Assembly: GCA_945860265.1 (NCBI GenBank)
Contig: CAMAQF010000010.1
Location: 1-64,000, forward strand
Direction: 5' to 3'
Origin: Emticicia agri
GTDB lineage: Bacteria; Bacteroidota; Bacteroidia; Cytophagales; Spirosomataceae
DNA length: 64,000 bases
Part shown: piece after piece, positions 53,159 through 61,873 of the stretch
Position numbering within the stretch: the stretch's first letter is position 1
Layout of the letters: the number at the start of each line of letters is the position of its first letter
Translations under genes and position numbers: made by a program
The notes under the pieces: model-generated
Told to the model about the DNA's origin: nothing
Database searches by the model: none
What the model saw: the letters and a program-made list of their open reading frames with translations, nothing else

Positions 53159-55126
53159 ATGGAATATCTTCTCAAATCTACCATTTGCTTAACGGCTCTT
53201 TATGGACTGTACTTCTTCGGGTTTCGCCGAATGAGTTTTCATGCCCTTAATCGCTTTTATTTGCTTTTTTCGTTGGTATTGAGCCTCACAATTCCGCTCC
53301 TAAGCTATGAGCGGACAGAAGTAGTTGTGCTTGAGCCTCAAGCGATTGAGGAAGTAAACATTCCAGTTGAAGAAATACACAAAAGTGCTGTTAATCAATC
53401 AACTGAAATTCAGCCAACAAAAGGCATTGAGGGAATTACTGTTAAAACTATTGATTGGATACAGATATTAAATGCTATCTATTTACTAGGCGTTGGAGTG
53501 ATGATTTTTGTTTTTACAAAGAATCTTCTTATAATTCTTTACACAATTAAAAAAGCATGGACTTCGGTAACTTTGACATATTCTACGGAGGATGAGCGGA
53601 GCCGAAGCCACAGTAGTATTAACCGAAAATTGAAGATTTTACTTACAAAAAGTCAAAGTGATTCGTCGTTTTTTAATTATGTTTTCCTAAATCCCGACAA
53701 TCTAAATCCACACGAAGAAGCATTGATTATTGCCCACGAGGGTTTTCACGCACAACGCTTACACACGCTCGATTTGCTTATTTTAGGTGTCTTGAAAGCT
53801 GTATTTTGGTTCAATCCTATTGTTTATTTCTATCAAAAATCTCTGAAACAAATCCACGAATACGAGGTGGATGCCCTCATGTCAGCCACTTATGATGGTC
53901 GAGAATATGCATATTTATTATTGAAGCTCGGCGTTGCTCCAAATGCCATGATTATCAAACAGTTCAGTACAAAACCGCTATCAGAACGATTTCAATTTTT
54001 ATTCAAAACACCAACAAAAAACATGAAAAAGCTATTGTATTTTTTATCATTACCGATTATCGCAGTTGGAGTTATGGCATTTGCTGAGGAGAGGGTGAAG
54101 ATGGTTTATCAGGGGAAAAAATCTCCAAAGTCGATTTTGAAAAAAGAACAAAAGGCTAATTTGCAGTCAGTAATAACAGTTGATACAACTACAAAAAAGA
54201 AAATCATATCAACTGATATTTTTACTCATAAAATAGATTTTAATCTAAATTTTGGCCGAATCGATAGCGTTACTATCTATGCTAACAATAAACCATTAAT
54301 CGAAGGACAAGATTATATTATTAAAGAAAAACACGCCTATTTAGACCAAAAATACGAGAAATCGAAAGTTGGTATTAGAATAGTTGTAGCCAACATTGGT
54401 GGGCCTGGAAGCTATTACTTATACCCAAATCTTACGAAATTAGAAGAAAACACATATCCAATTTTCAATAAGATAAAAGCTATGACAATTTTTACGGCGA
54501 ATCAAAGGAATACTATTGCTCAATTTAAATCAAAACTACCAAAACTACCTACCCCATTTTCAAAAGTTGCTAAAAATCAAGACACCCTACGCACAATTTT
54601 AGAAGCCAATAAACTTGGGAAAAATCCATTAGTTTTTATTAATGGAGATGAATATCCGTCGAGTATTTTGTATCGTATAAATCCATATAGTATGAAAGGT
54701 TCCGAAATATATTCAAAGGGAAGTCAGCGTGCAATTGAGAAATACGGCTTACGTGCCGAAGATGGTGTTATTATTTTAAACACTACCAAAAACAAAGAAT
54801 TACTATTAGGGAATGAAAAACAATATAGAATAGCTGTTGATAACGTAAAAAAACAATTAGATGCACCTAAAAAACGAGTACAAAGAGTGGTTCTAAAAGA
54901 TTCCGATGGTAAAGAATACGAAAAAGTTTCGGTCATGAGGCCAGACCTCTTAACTATTCATTTTTCTGTTGATGTTCCAATAGGTGGAAAAATCATTTTC
55001 ACCGTTGATGGCAAGGCAGTTAATGAAGAAGATATTGAAAATACAAAACAAATATATATTGGTGGCGGATGTGGCCAAACACATGGCGAGAAGTATGATG
55101 CCTATATTGATTTAAACACTAAATGA
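53159..55126 (+). CDS. BlaR1-type M56 membrane metallopeptidase sensor with plug-like tail
   Basis: A 655-residue protein. Membrane helices at about 2-20, 33-48, 105-128 and near 290 flank the M56 zinc protease domain, with IAHEGFHAQRLHTLDLL (HExxH: H193-H197) and the downstream glutamate region EYEVDALMS. The large extracytoplasmic C-terminal part (about 310-655) contains LGKNPLVFINGDEYPSSILY and KYGLRAEDGVIILNTTKNKE, which resemble TonB-receptor plug segments. It should sense an envelope signal and cut the BlaI-type repressor. The ligand is unlikely to be beta-lactam by sequence alone, since no penicillin-binding motif SxxK/KTG was seen. Confidence 0.85.
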   Translation: MEYLLKSTICLTALYGLYFFGFRRMSFHALNRFYLLFSLVLSLTIPLLSYERTEVVVLEPQAIEEVNIPVEEIHKSAVNQSTEIQPTKGIEGITVKTIDWIQILNAIYLLGVGVMIFVFTKNLLIILYTIKKAWTSVTLTYSTEDERSRSHSSINRKLKILLTKSQSDSSFFNYVFLNPDNLNPHEEALIIAHEGFHAQRLHTLDLLILGVLKAVFWFNPIVYFYQKSLKQIHEYEVDALMSATYDGREYAYLLLKLGVAPNAMIIKQFSTKPLSERFQFLFKTPTKNMKKLLYFLSLPIIAVGVMAFAEERVKMVYQGKKSPKSILKKEQKANLQSVITVDTTTKKKIISTDIFTHKIDFNLNFGRIDSVTIYANNKPLIEGQDYIIKEKHAYLDQKYEKSKVGIRIVVANIGGPGSYYLYPNLTKLEENTYPIFNKIKAMTIFTANQRNTIAQFKSKLPKLPTPFSKVAKNQDTLRTILEANKLGKNPLVFINGDEYPSSILYRINPYSMKGSEIYSKGSQRAIEKYGLRAEDGVIILNTTKNKELLLGNEKQYRIAVDNVKKQLDAPKKRVQRVVLKDSDGKEYEKVSVMRPDLLTIHFSVDVPIGGKIIFTVDGKAVNEEDIENTKQIYIGGGCGQTHGEKYDAYIDLNTK

Positions 55127-55302
55127 ACATCAACCAATCGAAAAAGTCATAAAAACACAATTTAACCGGCTTTTGCTGGCCGACTCTCACAGATTTGATT
55201 TTTTAATCTCTACCAAATTTCTTAAATTGCTGTGACAAAATAATACATAACTCGAAATAATTCCATATTTACGGAAATAAATAAGAATCAATTCCTAACA
55301 GA

Positions 55303-55758
55303 ATGGAAAATAGATTTGGTAAGAATCTCAGAATTTTACGAAAGCAACAAAAGATAACTTTAGAAAAGCTCGGCGAAAGTCTAAAAATTAGTAAAAGTGC
55401 TATTTCTGATTATGAAATCGGTAAAACTTTTCCTCCTTTAGATATCTGCGATTTGATTAGCAATTATTTCGGAATTAATATTGATGACTTCCAAAATTCC
55501 GACTTTTCGGAATTTACTGAACAACAACTCAAAAACTTTCTTCATTCAAAAGATAAGCCAAAGCTTAGTAAAGAGTTGAGCGAAGATTTTGGTAATGAAA
55601 AACGACAGCTCGAATTTCATAATAAATTATTGAGCCAACAAATAGAAGGCTTACAAATTCAGCTAAAATTGGTCAAACAGATAGTAGAAAGTAAAGATTC
55701 GGAAATAAAATCTTTGCAGATTCAGGTTAGACTTTTGGAGGAGAAACTACTCGGGTAA
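55303..55758 (+). CDS. XRE-type regulator with C-terminal coiled coil
   Basis: A 151-residue DNA-binding protein. The helix-turn-helix is at about 5-60 (NLRILRKQQKITLEKLGESL, SKSAISDYEIGKTFPPLDI). The remainder is a long helix (FHNKLLSQQIEGLQIQLKLV and SKDSEIKSLQIQVRLLEEKL) suited to dimerisation. TTCC-N8-GGAA (about 55261-55276) lies upstream, possibly an autoregulatory site. A small DUF4926 gene follows 60 bp downstream. Confidence 0.85.
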   Translation: MENRFGKNLRILRKQQKITLEKLGESLKISKSAISDYEIGKTFPPLDICDLISNYFGINIDDFQNSDFSEFTEQQLKNFLHSKDKPKLSKELSEDFGNEKRQLEFHNKLLSQQIEGLQIQLKLVKQIVESKDSEIKSLQIQVRLLEEKLLG

Positions 55759-55818
55759 GATTTATTCTCCAATTTAAAATTGAAATGGAATTAATTATTA
55801 CAAAAAACAGTAAAACTC

Positions 55819-56061
55819 ATGAATTTTGTACTTTATTCAACCGTTATTCTTACCAGAAATCTACCTGAATTTGGTTTCAAAAAAGGCGATGTGGCAACAG
55901 TTGTTGAGTGCGTCGAACATGACTCTCAAAATGGTTATATCTTAGAAATTTTTGATGCCGACGGAGAAACTCTTGCAGTTTTACCCGTACTTTCATCTGA
56001 TATTGCCAAACCATATCCAAAAGCGGTTGTCAACTATCGACATTTGGCAAAAACTGCTTAA
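55819..56061 (+). CDS. DUF4926 domain-containing small protein
   Basis: An 80-residue protein with the DUF4926 pattern: STVILTRNLPEFGFKKGDVA then TVVECVEHDSQNGYILEIFD and DGETLAVLPVLSSDI. The family is uncharacterised and often occurs near toxin-antitoxin-like genes or nucleases. Here it is preceded by an XRE regulator but no toxin partner was recognised. It converges with the next gene, 12 bp apart. Confidence 0.75.
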   Translation: MNFVLYSTVILTRNLPEFGFKKGDVATVVECVEHDSQNGYILEIFDADGETLAVLPVLSSDIAKPYPKAVVNYRHLAKTA

Positions 56062-56073
56062 AAACATCACTAA

Positions 56074-56478
56074 TTATAAGGAACTTAAATCATTAAATGG
56101 CTTTGTTTTGAGATTTTCTCGTTTAACTTCAACTAAATTTTCAATAAATTGACTAGTTTCTTCCAACGTTTCATTTTCACCTGCCAATTTTCTCACCAAA
56201 TTTAATACATAGCTCTGAGTTTGTAAAATTGAATCTAGTTGTACTTGGTTTTGCACAATCTGCTTCTGATTTCTAACAATATTTATCTGATTATTGACAA
56301 TGATTTCTTGATTACGAATAATCGTTGATTGATTATGAATTACTACCTCATGGTTGTCAGCATTTTGTTGCTGATTCTGAATCATAATGTCATAATTTTC
56401 AACAATCCTCCCCTGCATTTCTTTCAAAAAATCTTGCTCGGCCAATAGCTTTTCCAAAATCTCCTCGATATTTTTCAT
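56074..56478 (-). CDS. Asparagine/glutamine-rich heptad coiled-coil protein, function unknown
   Basis: A 134-residue protein with no signal peptide; the ATG at 56478 (MKNIEEILEKLLAEQDFLKE) is used. Residues about 33-90 are a regular series of seven-residue units with N-Q at fixed positions: IQNQQQN, IHNQSTI, IRNQEII, VNNQINI, VRNQKQI, VQNQVQL. The pattern predicts a long parallel coiled coil with polar N/Q in register. The C-terminal part is another helix (YVLNLVRKLAGENETLEETS). It runs toward the DUF4926 gene and away from the TSUP gene. Not recognised as a known family. Confidence 0.7.
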   Translation of the reverse strand: MKNIEEILEKLLAEQDFLKEMQGRIVENYDIMIQNQQQNADNHEVVIHNQSTIIRNQEIIVNNQINIVRNQKQIVQNQVQLDSILQTQSYVLNLVRKLAGENETLEETSQFIENLVEVKRENLKTKPFNDLSSL

Positions 56479-56536
56479 TAGAATGTTATTATTTGCACCT
56501 AAATTTGTAAACAATACAAAAGTAATACATTTTTCT

Positions 56537-57541
56537 ATGTCAGTTGAGAAAACTAATAAAAACAAAATCCCTTATTTATATATCGGCTTCGTTACGGTTG
56601 TGCTGAGTTGTTGGGGATTTTACGTGACTTCGACAAATAGTTTTTATGTCTTTGCTAAACATTGGGCGGCAGTTCTGACAATGATTTTTGGGGCGTTCGT
56701 CGCTGGTTCAAGTCCCGAGGGAAGTGCGGCTATTGCTTACCCAGTTTTTACACTTTTACTTAAAATTGAGCCAGCAGTTGCCAGAAATTTTGCCTTCGCG
56801 ATTCAAAGTATCGGCATGACTTCAGCCTCTCTACTAATTTTAGGTCTAAAAATCAAAGTCGATTGGGATTACATCAAATACGTAACGTTCGGCGGAGCTT
56901 TTGGACTAGTTTTTGGTACATACTATATCGTTCCTCTCATTTCTCCGCCATTAGCAAAGCTGTTTTTTGTCTCACTTTGGCTGAGCTTTGGACTAATTTT
57001 ATGGTACGAAAACACGAAACCTCAACGCGAAGTTTTTGATAAAATTCAGAATTTCATGCGTTCAGATATGGTCAGACTTATATTTTTTGGACTTATCGGT
57101 GGCATGATTTCTTCAATTTTCGGTACAGGAATCAATATTTTCACTTTCTGTTTGATGACGATTTATTACCGAATCAACGAAAAAGTAGCCGTGCCATCTT
57201 CCGTAATCATTATGACGCTCGAAACCCTACTTGGTTTTTTCATTCACGGGGCAGTTATCGGCGATTTTCAGCAAGAAGCATTCGAAATGTGGTTGGCGTG
57301 TATTCCATTCGTAGCGTTTTTTGCTCCACTTGGCTCGTTTGTTATTAGTAAATTACCTCGCAAAGCCATTGCGACTTTTCTCTATATTATTCTGATTGTG
57401 CAGTTTATCGGTGCCGTATGGGTGCTAAGACCATCATTGCAGCAGATGGGTTTCTCGGTCATTACGCTTATGTCAGGGCTTGCTACATTTGCTTATTTGG
57501 CACGTATGAAGCGACCAAAAACAAAAGGTAATAAAATATAA
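56537..57541 (+). CDS. TSUP (TauE/SafE) family permease
   Basis: A 334-residue polytopic protein with about 8-9 membrane helices. GAFVAGSSPEGSAAIAYPVF (about 45-65) and GGMISSIFGTGINIFTFCLM (about 205-225) are the two repeated glycine-rich TSUP signatures. Family members export or take up sulfite, sulfoacetate or other organic anions. The ATG at 56537 (MSVEKTNKNKIPYLYIG) is chosen; the longer frame to 56483 starts in unlikely sequence. No sulfur gene is near. Confidence 0.85.
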   Translation: MSVEKTNKNKIPYLYIGFVTVVLSCWGFYVTSTNSFYVFAKHWAAVLTMIFGAFVAGSSPEGSAAIAYPVFTLLLKIEPAVARNFAFAIQSIGMTSASLLILGLKIKVDWDYIKYVTFGGAFGLVFGTYYIVPLISPPLAKLFFVSLWLSFGLILWYENTKPQREVFDKIQNFMRSDMVRLIFFGLIGGMISSIFGTGINIFTFCLMTIYYRINEKVAVPSSVIIMTLETLLGFFIHGAVIGDFQQEAFEMWLACIPFVAFFAPLGSFVISKLPRKAIATFLYIILIVQFIGAVWVLRPSLQQMGFSVITLMSGLATFAYLARMKRPKTKGNKI

Positions 57542-57659
57542 TGCAACTGCGTTGACAACGCCAGGCTTCTGATATCCGATTTCAAAATAAACAAAAAGAG
57601 AATTAGGAAGCCATTTTACTATAAGCCTTCATTTGTGTCCTCACAGACAAAACAGTATT

Positions 57660-58262
57660 TTAATCAACTTTCGGTAGTGAAATATTCATTTTTACAGAAA
57701 TAAGTCTTATCCCAAAAATACTTAAAATCGTGATAATCTCAATTATTTGGACAGATATATTCATTTTTTGTAGTAAAAAGAAGACAATTCCACCTAAAAT
57801 GCAGGCAGTAGCGTAAATTTCTTTTCGGAAAAGCGTTGGAATTTCGTTGAGTAAAATATCTCGAATCACGCCACCAAAACAAGCCGTAATCGTACCCAAA
57901 ATCAAGCACGAAGGAATATCCAAGTGAACCGCAATACCCTCTTGGATGCCTCTTAGGGTAAAAAAACCAAGTCCGAGCGAATCGAAGAAAGTAAGAGCTT
58001 TATCCAATTTCTTGATACGGTTTTTAAACAAAACAATGATAAGCGTCACAGCAGCAATGAGCAACACAATTGATGAGTCGAGAATCCATTTTACGGGCAA
58101 ATGTCCAACCAAAATATCACGGATTGTGCCGCCCCCAACCGATGTCACAAAAGCCATGACAGTTAACCCAAACACATCGAGTTTTTTTCTTATACCAGCC
58201 AAAGCACCCGATGCCGCAAAGGCAATTGTTCCGCCAATATTAATAAAAGTATAAAATTCCAC
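57660..58262 (-). CDS. TRIC/UPF0126 family membrane protein (YadS-like)
   Basis: A protein of about 200 residues with seven predicted helices. The duplicated signature GGTIAFAASGALAG with VTSVGGGTIRDILVG and TITACFGGVIRDILLNE is typical of trimeric intracellular cation (potassium) channels of bacteria. The start is placed at a GTG at 58262 giving EFYTFINIGG as first residues; the only in-frame ATG, at 58361, would overlap dnaG and add non-family sequence. Arranged divergently from dnaG. Confidence 0.85.
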   Translation of the reverse strand: MEFYTFINIGGTIAFAASGALAGIRKKLDVFGLTVMAFVTSVGGGTIRDILVGHLPVKWILDSSIVLLIAAVTLIIVLFKNRIKKLDKALTFFDSLGLGFFTLRGIQEGIAVHLDIPSCLILGTITACFGGVIRDILLNEIPTLFRKEIYATACILGGIVFFLLQKMNISVQIIEIITILSIFGIRLISVKMNISLPKVD

Positions 58263-58334
58263 CTTACCTTTGTTTTTTGGAACAAAATTAGCATAAAATG
58301 CGTCATTCTCAATAAGTACTGAGTAAATTACAAC

Positions 58335-60299
58335 ATGAGGATAAGTCAGGAAACAGTACAACAGATTTTACAAGCCGCCGACGTAACTGAAATCGTTGGC
58401 GAATACGTTTCTCTCAAAAAACGGGGAGCAAACATGATAGCCTGTTGCCCTTTTCATAACGAAAAAACTCCTTCGTTCTATGTTTCTCCAGCCAAAGGCA
58501 TTTATAAGTGTTTTGGCTGTGGCAAAGCGGGCGACTCGGTGCGTTTCGTGATGGATATTGAAGGAATCGGCTACCCCGAAGCCCTCAAACATTTGGCAAA
58601 AAAATATGGTATTGAAGTAGCAGAAAAAGAAGTAACCAACGAAGAACAACAAGCCCAAAACGAGAAAGAAAGCCTATACATTGTACTCGACTTTGCCAAT
58701 AAATATTACCAAGACCAACTTTGGAAAAGCCCCGAAGGGCAAAGTATCGGGCAGAGCTATTTCAAAGAACGTGGTTTTAATCATACCACCATTCAGCGAT
58801 TTGAGTTAGGTTATAGCCCCGATGGATGGGATGCATTCACGAAACACGCCATAAAAAACGGCTTTTCTGTCGATATTCTTGAAAAAGCAGGACTTTCGAT
58901 TGTAAAAGAAGGCAAAGACCCAATTGATAGATTTAGAGGAAGAGTAATTTTTCCGATTCATAATGTAGGCGGAAAACCAATTGCTTTTGGAGCGAGGATT
59001 CTGAAAAAAGACCCGAATGCTCCCAAATATCTAAACTCCCCCGAAACAGCCGTTTACCACAAAAGTTACATCGTTTATGGAATTTTGCAAGCCAAAAATC
59101 CGATTCGTGTTGAAGATAATTGTTATTTGGTAGAAGGCTATACCGATGTGGTTTCGTTGAGCCAATCGGGCGTCGAGAATGTGGTGGCTTCGTCGGGAAC
59201 TTCGCTTACCAAGGAACAGATTCAACTCATTAGGCGTTTTACGAATAATATTACTGTGCTGTACGATGGCGATGCCGCAGGAATAAAAGCGTCTTTGCGT
59301 GGAATTGATATAATTTTAGAAGAAGGGCTAAATGTAAAAGCTGTGGTTTTTCCCGATGGCGATGACCCCGATAGTTTTATTCAGAAAGTTGGTCGTCAAG
59401 CATTTAAGGAATACGTTCAGCAAACTCAGAAGGATTTTATTCGTTTCAAAACAGAAATTTCTCTCAAAGATGTAGGTCACGACCCTATAAAGCGGGCCGA
59501 AGTAATTAAAGAGCTGGTTGAGACAATATCTAAGATTCCTGATTCTATCAAACGCTCGGTTTTTTATCAAGAAGTTGCCAATTTGATGGGAATCGAAGAG
59601 CAGATTTTGATAACTGAAGGAAATAAAATTACGTTCAAAAAAATAAATGATACTGAAAAAGATCGTCAACGCCAAAATCGAATAAAACCTCAGCAAATTG
59701 GTGATTTAGATATTTTGGTTGAGCGTCCAGAAAATATTCCTGCTGAAAGAACTGAAGCTCAACGTTCGTCAATTTCGTATCAAGAAGAAGAATGTATTAG
59801 GCTTTTGGTTTGCTATGGCACGCATGTTTTAGACCGAAATGTGGTTGATAATATTGATTTTACACTAACTGATTATGTTTTCAACGAAATCAGAGATATG
59901 GTTTTTGAGACACCAACTTATCAAAAAATATTGATGGTTTTCAGAAATTTTTATGAAAAACATCAAGTTCCAGATACTTCACATTTTACGAGCCATCAAG
60001 ATGTTCAGATTCAGCAGCAAGTCATCAATTGGCTTTCAACACCGCACCAATTAAGTGAAAATTGGGTGAAAAAAGAGGTTTATATTCCGTTGGAAACTGA
60101 TAAATTGGCCGATTTGGTTTATACAAACGTACTAAGGCTAAAAAAGACTCGTTATGAAGCCGACATGAAAAAGCTATCGAACCAACTTATGGAAGCCCAA
60201 AACTATGAAGAACAAGACCAGATTTTGATAAAAATGATGCAATTGAAAGAGGTCATAAAAAAGATTGCGGCCTTGCTCGGAACTGTCGTGCAAGGTTGA
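58335..60299 (+). CDS. dnaG: DNA primase
   Basis: A 654-residue primase that makes RNA primers for replication. The N-terminal CHC2 zinc finger is C38-x2-H41-x17-C59-x2-C62 (CCPFHNEKTPSF...YKCFGCGKAGD). TOPRIM motifs follow: YLVEGYTDVVSLSQSG and VLYDGDAAGIKASLRG, with PDGDDPDSFI. The C-terminal region (about 440-654) corresponds to the helicase-binding part. Length is typical for the phylum. Arranged divergently from the TRIC gene. Confidence 0.96.
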   Translation: MRISQETVQQILQAADVTEIVGEYVSLKKRGANMIACCPFHNEKTPSFYVSPAKGIYKCFGCGKAGDSVRFVMDIEGIGYPEALKHLAKKYGIEVAEKEVTNEEQQAQNEKESLYIVLDFANKYYQDQLWKSPEGQSIGQSYFKERGFNHTTIQRFELGYSPDGWDAFTKHAIKNGFSVDILEKAGLSIVKEGKDPIDRFRGRVIFPIHNVGGKPIAFGARILKKDPNAPKYLNSPETAVYHKSYIVYGILQAKNPIRVEDNCYLVEGYTDVVSLSQSGVENVVASSGTSLTKEQIQLIRRFTNNITVLYDGDAAGIKASLRGIDIILEEGLNVKAVVFPDGDDPDSFIQKVGRQAFKEYVQQTQKDFIRFKTEISLKDVGHDPIKRAEVIKELVETISKIPDSIKRSVFYQEVANLMGIEEQILITEGNKITFKKINDTEKDRQRQNRIKPQQIGDLDILVERPENIPAERTEAQRSSISYQEEECIRLLVCYGTHVLDRNVVDNIDFTLTDYVFNEIRDMVFETPTYQKILMVFRNFYEKHQVPDTSHFTSHQDVQIQQQVINWLSTPHQLSENWVKKEVYIPLETDKLADLVYTNVLRLKKTRYEADMKKLSNQLMEAQNYEEQDQILIKMMQLKEVIKKIAALLGTVVQG

Positions 60300-60412
60300 A
60301 AAGTTTCTTCACCACTAAGCTCACTAAAAAATATATGGATATATTTAGATAAAAGCTATGTTCTAAGTGTCTAAGTGATGAGCGACACTCGGTAAAATAA
60401 AAAGTAAAAACA

Positions 60413-60829
60413 ATGCAAATAGACATAAAAACCATAGATTTTCTGCCAGAAATTGAATTTCAGACTTCCCGAAGTGGTGGGCCTGGTGGGCAGAATGTAA
60501 ATAAAGTAGAAACAAAAGTAGAATTGAGATTCAACATCACAACCTCTAACCTACTGACTGATGAACAAAAAACAAGGCTTCTTGAAAAACTACAAAGTCA
60601 GTTAGTACAGGATACAGTTTTAGCAATTACAGGACAAGAAAAACGAAGTCAATTACAGAATAAAGAGTTGGTTATTAAGAAGTTTTATAAGATTTTAGAA
60701 AAGGCTTTGCACGAAAAAAAGAAAAGAATTCCATCAAAAACACCAAAAGCAATTGTAGAAAAACGCTTGAAAACAAAAAAAATTGATGGTGAAAAGAAAT
60801 TATTTCGTAGCCAAAAGATTGATTTCTGA
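60413..60829 (+). CDS. arfB: Alternative ribosome-rescue factor ArfB (YaeJ-like)
   Basis: A 138-residue class-I release-factor-like protein with GGQ motif SGGPGGQNVNKVETKVELR (G25-G26-Q27) and a basic C-terminal tail (KKKRIPSKTPKAIVEKRLKT) that inserts in the mRNA channel of stalled ribosomes. It hydrolyses peptidyl-tRNA when no stop codon is present. There is no codon-recognition domain, consistent with ArfB rather than RF1/RF2. It follows dnaG by 113 bp. Confidence 0.93.
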   Translation: MQIDIKTIDFLPEIEFQTSRSGGPGGQNVNKVETKVELRFNITTSNLLTDEQKTRLLEKLQSQLVQDTVLAITGQEKRSQLQNKELVIKKFYKILEKALHEKKKRIPSKTPKAIVEKRLKTKKIDGEKKLFRSQKIDF

Positions 60830-60907
60830 TTTTGACTAAACCCTTTAAATCCCGAGAAGCATCATCTAAATATAAATCTGTAGCCGAACCCCAAATTTAA
60901 ACATATA

Positions 60908-61807
60908 ATGCGAATATTTATTCTCTGTTCAATCATCACATTTACGCTCAGTTCATGCGATTGGTTCAAAAAACCAATAACTACGCCAATACATACTGAA
61001 ACAATTCCTGATTTTGAAACAATACCCAAAAGTTCGCTATTATCAAGCAATATTGCCAACGAAGCATCGGGTGTAGCTGATAGCAGAAGTATGCCAGGCA
61101 ATCTTTGGATACACGAGGATGGCGATAACCCAAATCTTTTATACCAGTTTTCGCACTCTGCGGAGTATAAAGGTAATATTCAGATGCCTTTCCCAAACCG
61201 AGATTGGGAAGATATTAGTATCGGTATTGGCCCAGAAAGTGGCAAAAACTACATATATATTGCAGAAATTGGCGATAATAATGCTGCTTATAATAATCAA
61301 TATTACGTTTATCGTTTTTTAGAACCTCAATCACTTTCGGAAAAAGTAACAAAGTTTGATAGAATTGCTTTTCAATATCCCGATGGCAGCCGTGATGCTG
61401 AATGTATTTTGCTCGACCCAGCCACTAAAGATATTTATATTGTTACGAAGCGAGAATTTAATGTCAGAATTTATCAGTTGCCTTATCCGCAGTCAACTAC
61501 TGATATACAAATAGCGAAATTCGTACAGACGATTCCATTTTTTGCAATCACGAGCGGCGGAATTTCGAGCGATGGCAAAGAGATTGTACTAAGAAATTAC
61601 GACGCCATTTATTATTGGTACAGAAAAGGTGGTGAAAGTATAGCTACAACACTTTCACGCAATCGAGATAAATTACTTCCATTCATGAAAGAGCCACAAG
61701 GCGAGGGGTTTTGCTTTGATAAAGACAATAAAGGCTATTTTACAAAAAGTGAAAAACCTGACGGCACATCTGAGCCAACTTATTTGTATTATTTTGCCAA
61801 GAAATAA
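60908..61807 (+). CDS. Lipoprotein with propeller-like repeats, function unknown
   Basis: A 299-residue lipoprotein (signal ending LSSC, C17). Repeats of propeller type follow: ASGVADSRSMPGNLWIHEDG, NRDWEDISIGIGPESGKNYI, YIAEIGDNNAAYNNQYYVYR, DAECILLDPATKDIYIVTKR, GGISSDGKEIVLRNYDAIYY. WEDI and GDN motifs are common to SdiA-regulated/phytase-like or PE-PGRS-labelled proteins, which have no assigned role. It is probably on the cell surface or periplasmic face. It converges with ffh across a terminator. Confidence 0.7.
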   Translation: MRIFILCSIITFTLSSCDWFKKPITTPIHTETIPDFETIPKSSLLSSNIANEASGVADSRSMPGNLWIHEDGDNPNLLYQFSHSAEYKGNIQMPFPNRDWEDISIGIGPESGKNYIYIAEIGDNNAAYNNQYYVYRFLEPQSLSEKVTKFDRIAFQYPDGSRDAECILLDPATKDIYIVTKREFNVRIYQLPYPQSTTDIQIAKFVQTIPFFAITSGGISSDGKEIVLRNYDAIYYWYRKGGESIATTLSRNRDKLLPFMKEPQGEGFCFDKDNKGYFTKSEKPDGTSEPTYLYYFAKK

Positions 61808-61816
61808 AACAAAACA

Positions 61817-61856
61817 AAAAAAGGTCGATAAGCATATTCGCTCATTGACCTTTTTT
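61817..61856. terminator. Bidirectional terminator between lipoprotein gene and ffh
   Basis: AAAAAAGGTC (61817-61826) pairs with GACCTTTTTT (61847-61856), with AGC/GCT pairing inside the loop. It lies 9 bp after the lipoprotein stop and 17 bp after the ffh stop. Confidence 0.7.
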
Positions 61857-61873
61857 GTTTCTACAAGAAATTA

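Noticed and set aside
58263-58361. Start of the TRIC-type gene at the ATG at 58361
   Set aside because: It would overlap the dnaG start and add 33 residues foreign to the family; the GTG at 58262 gives the usual length.
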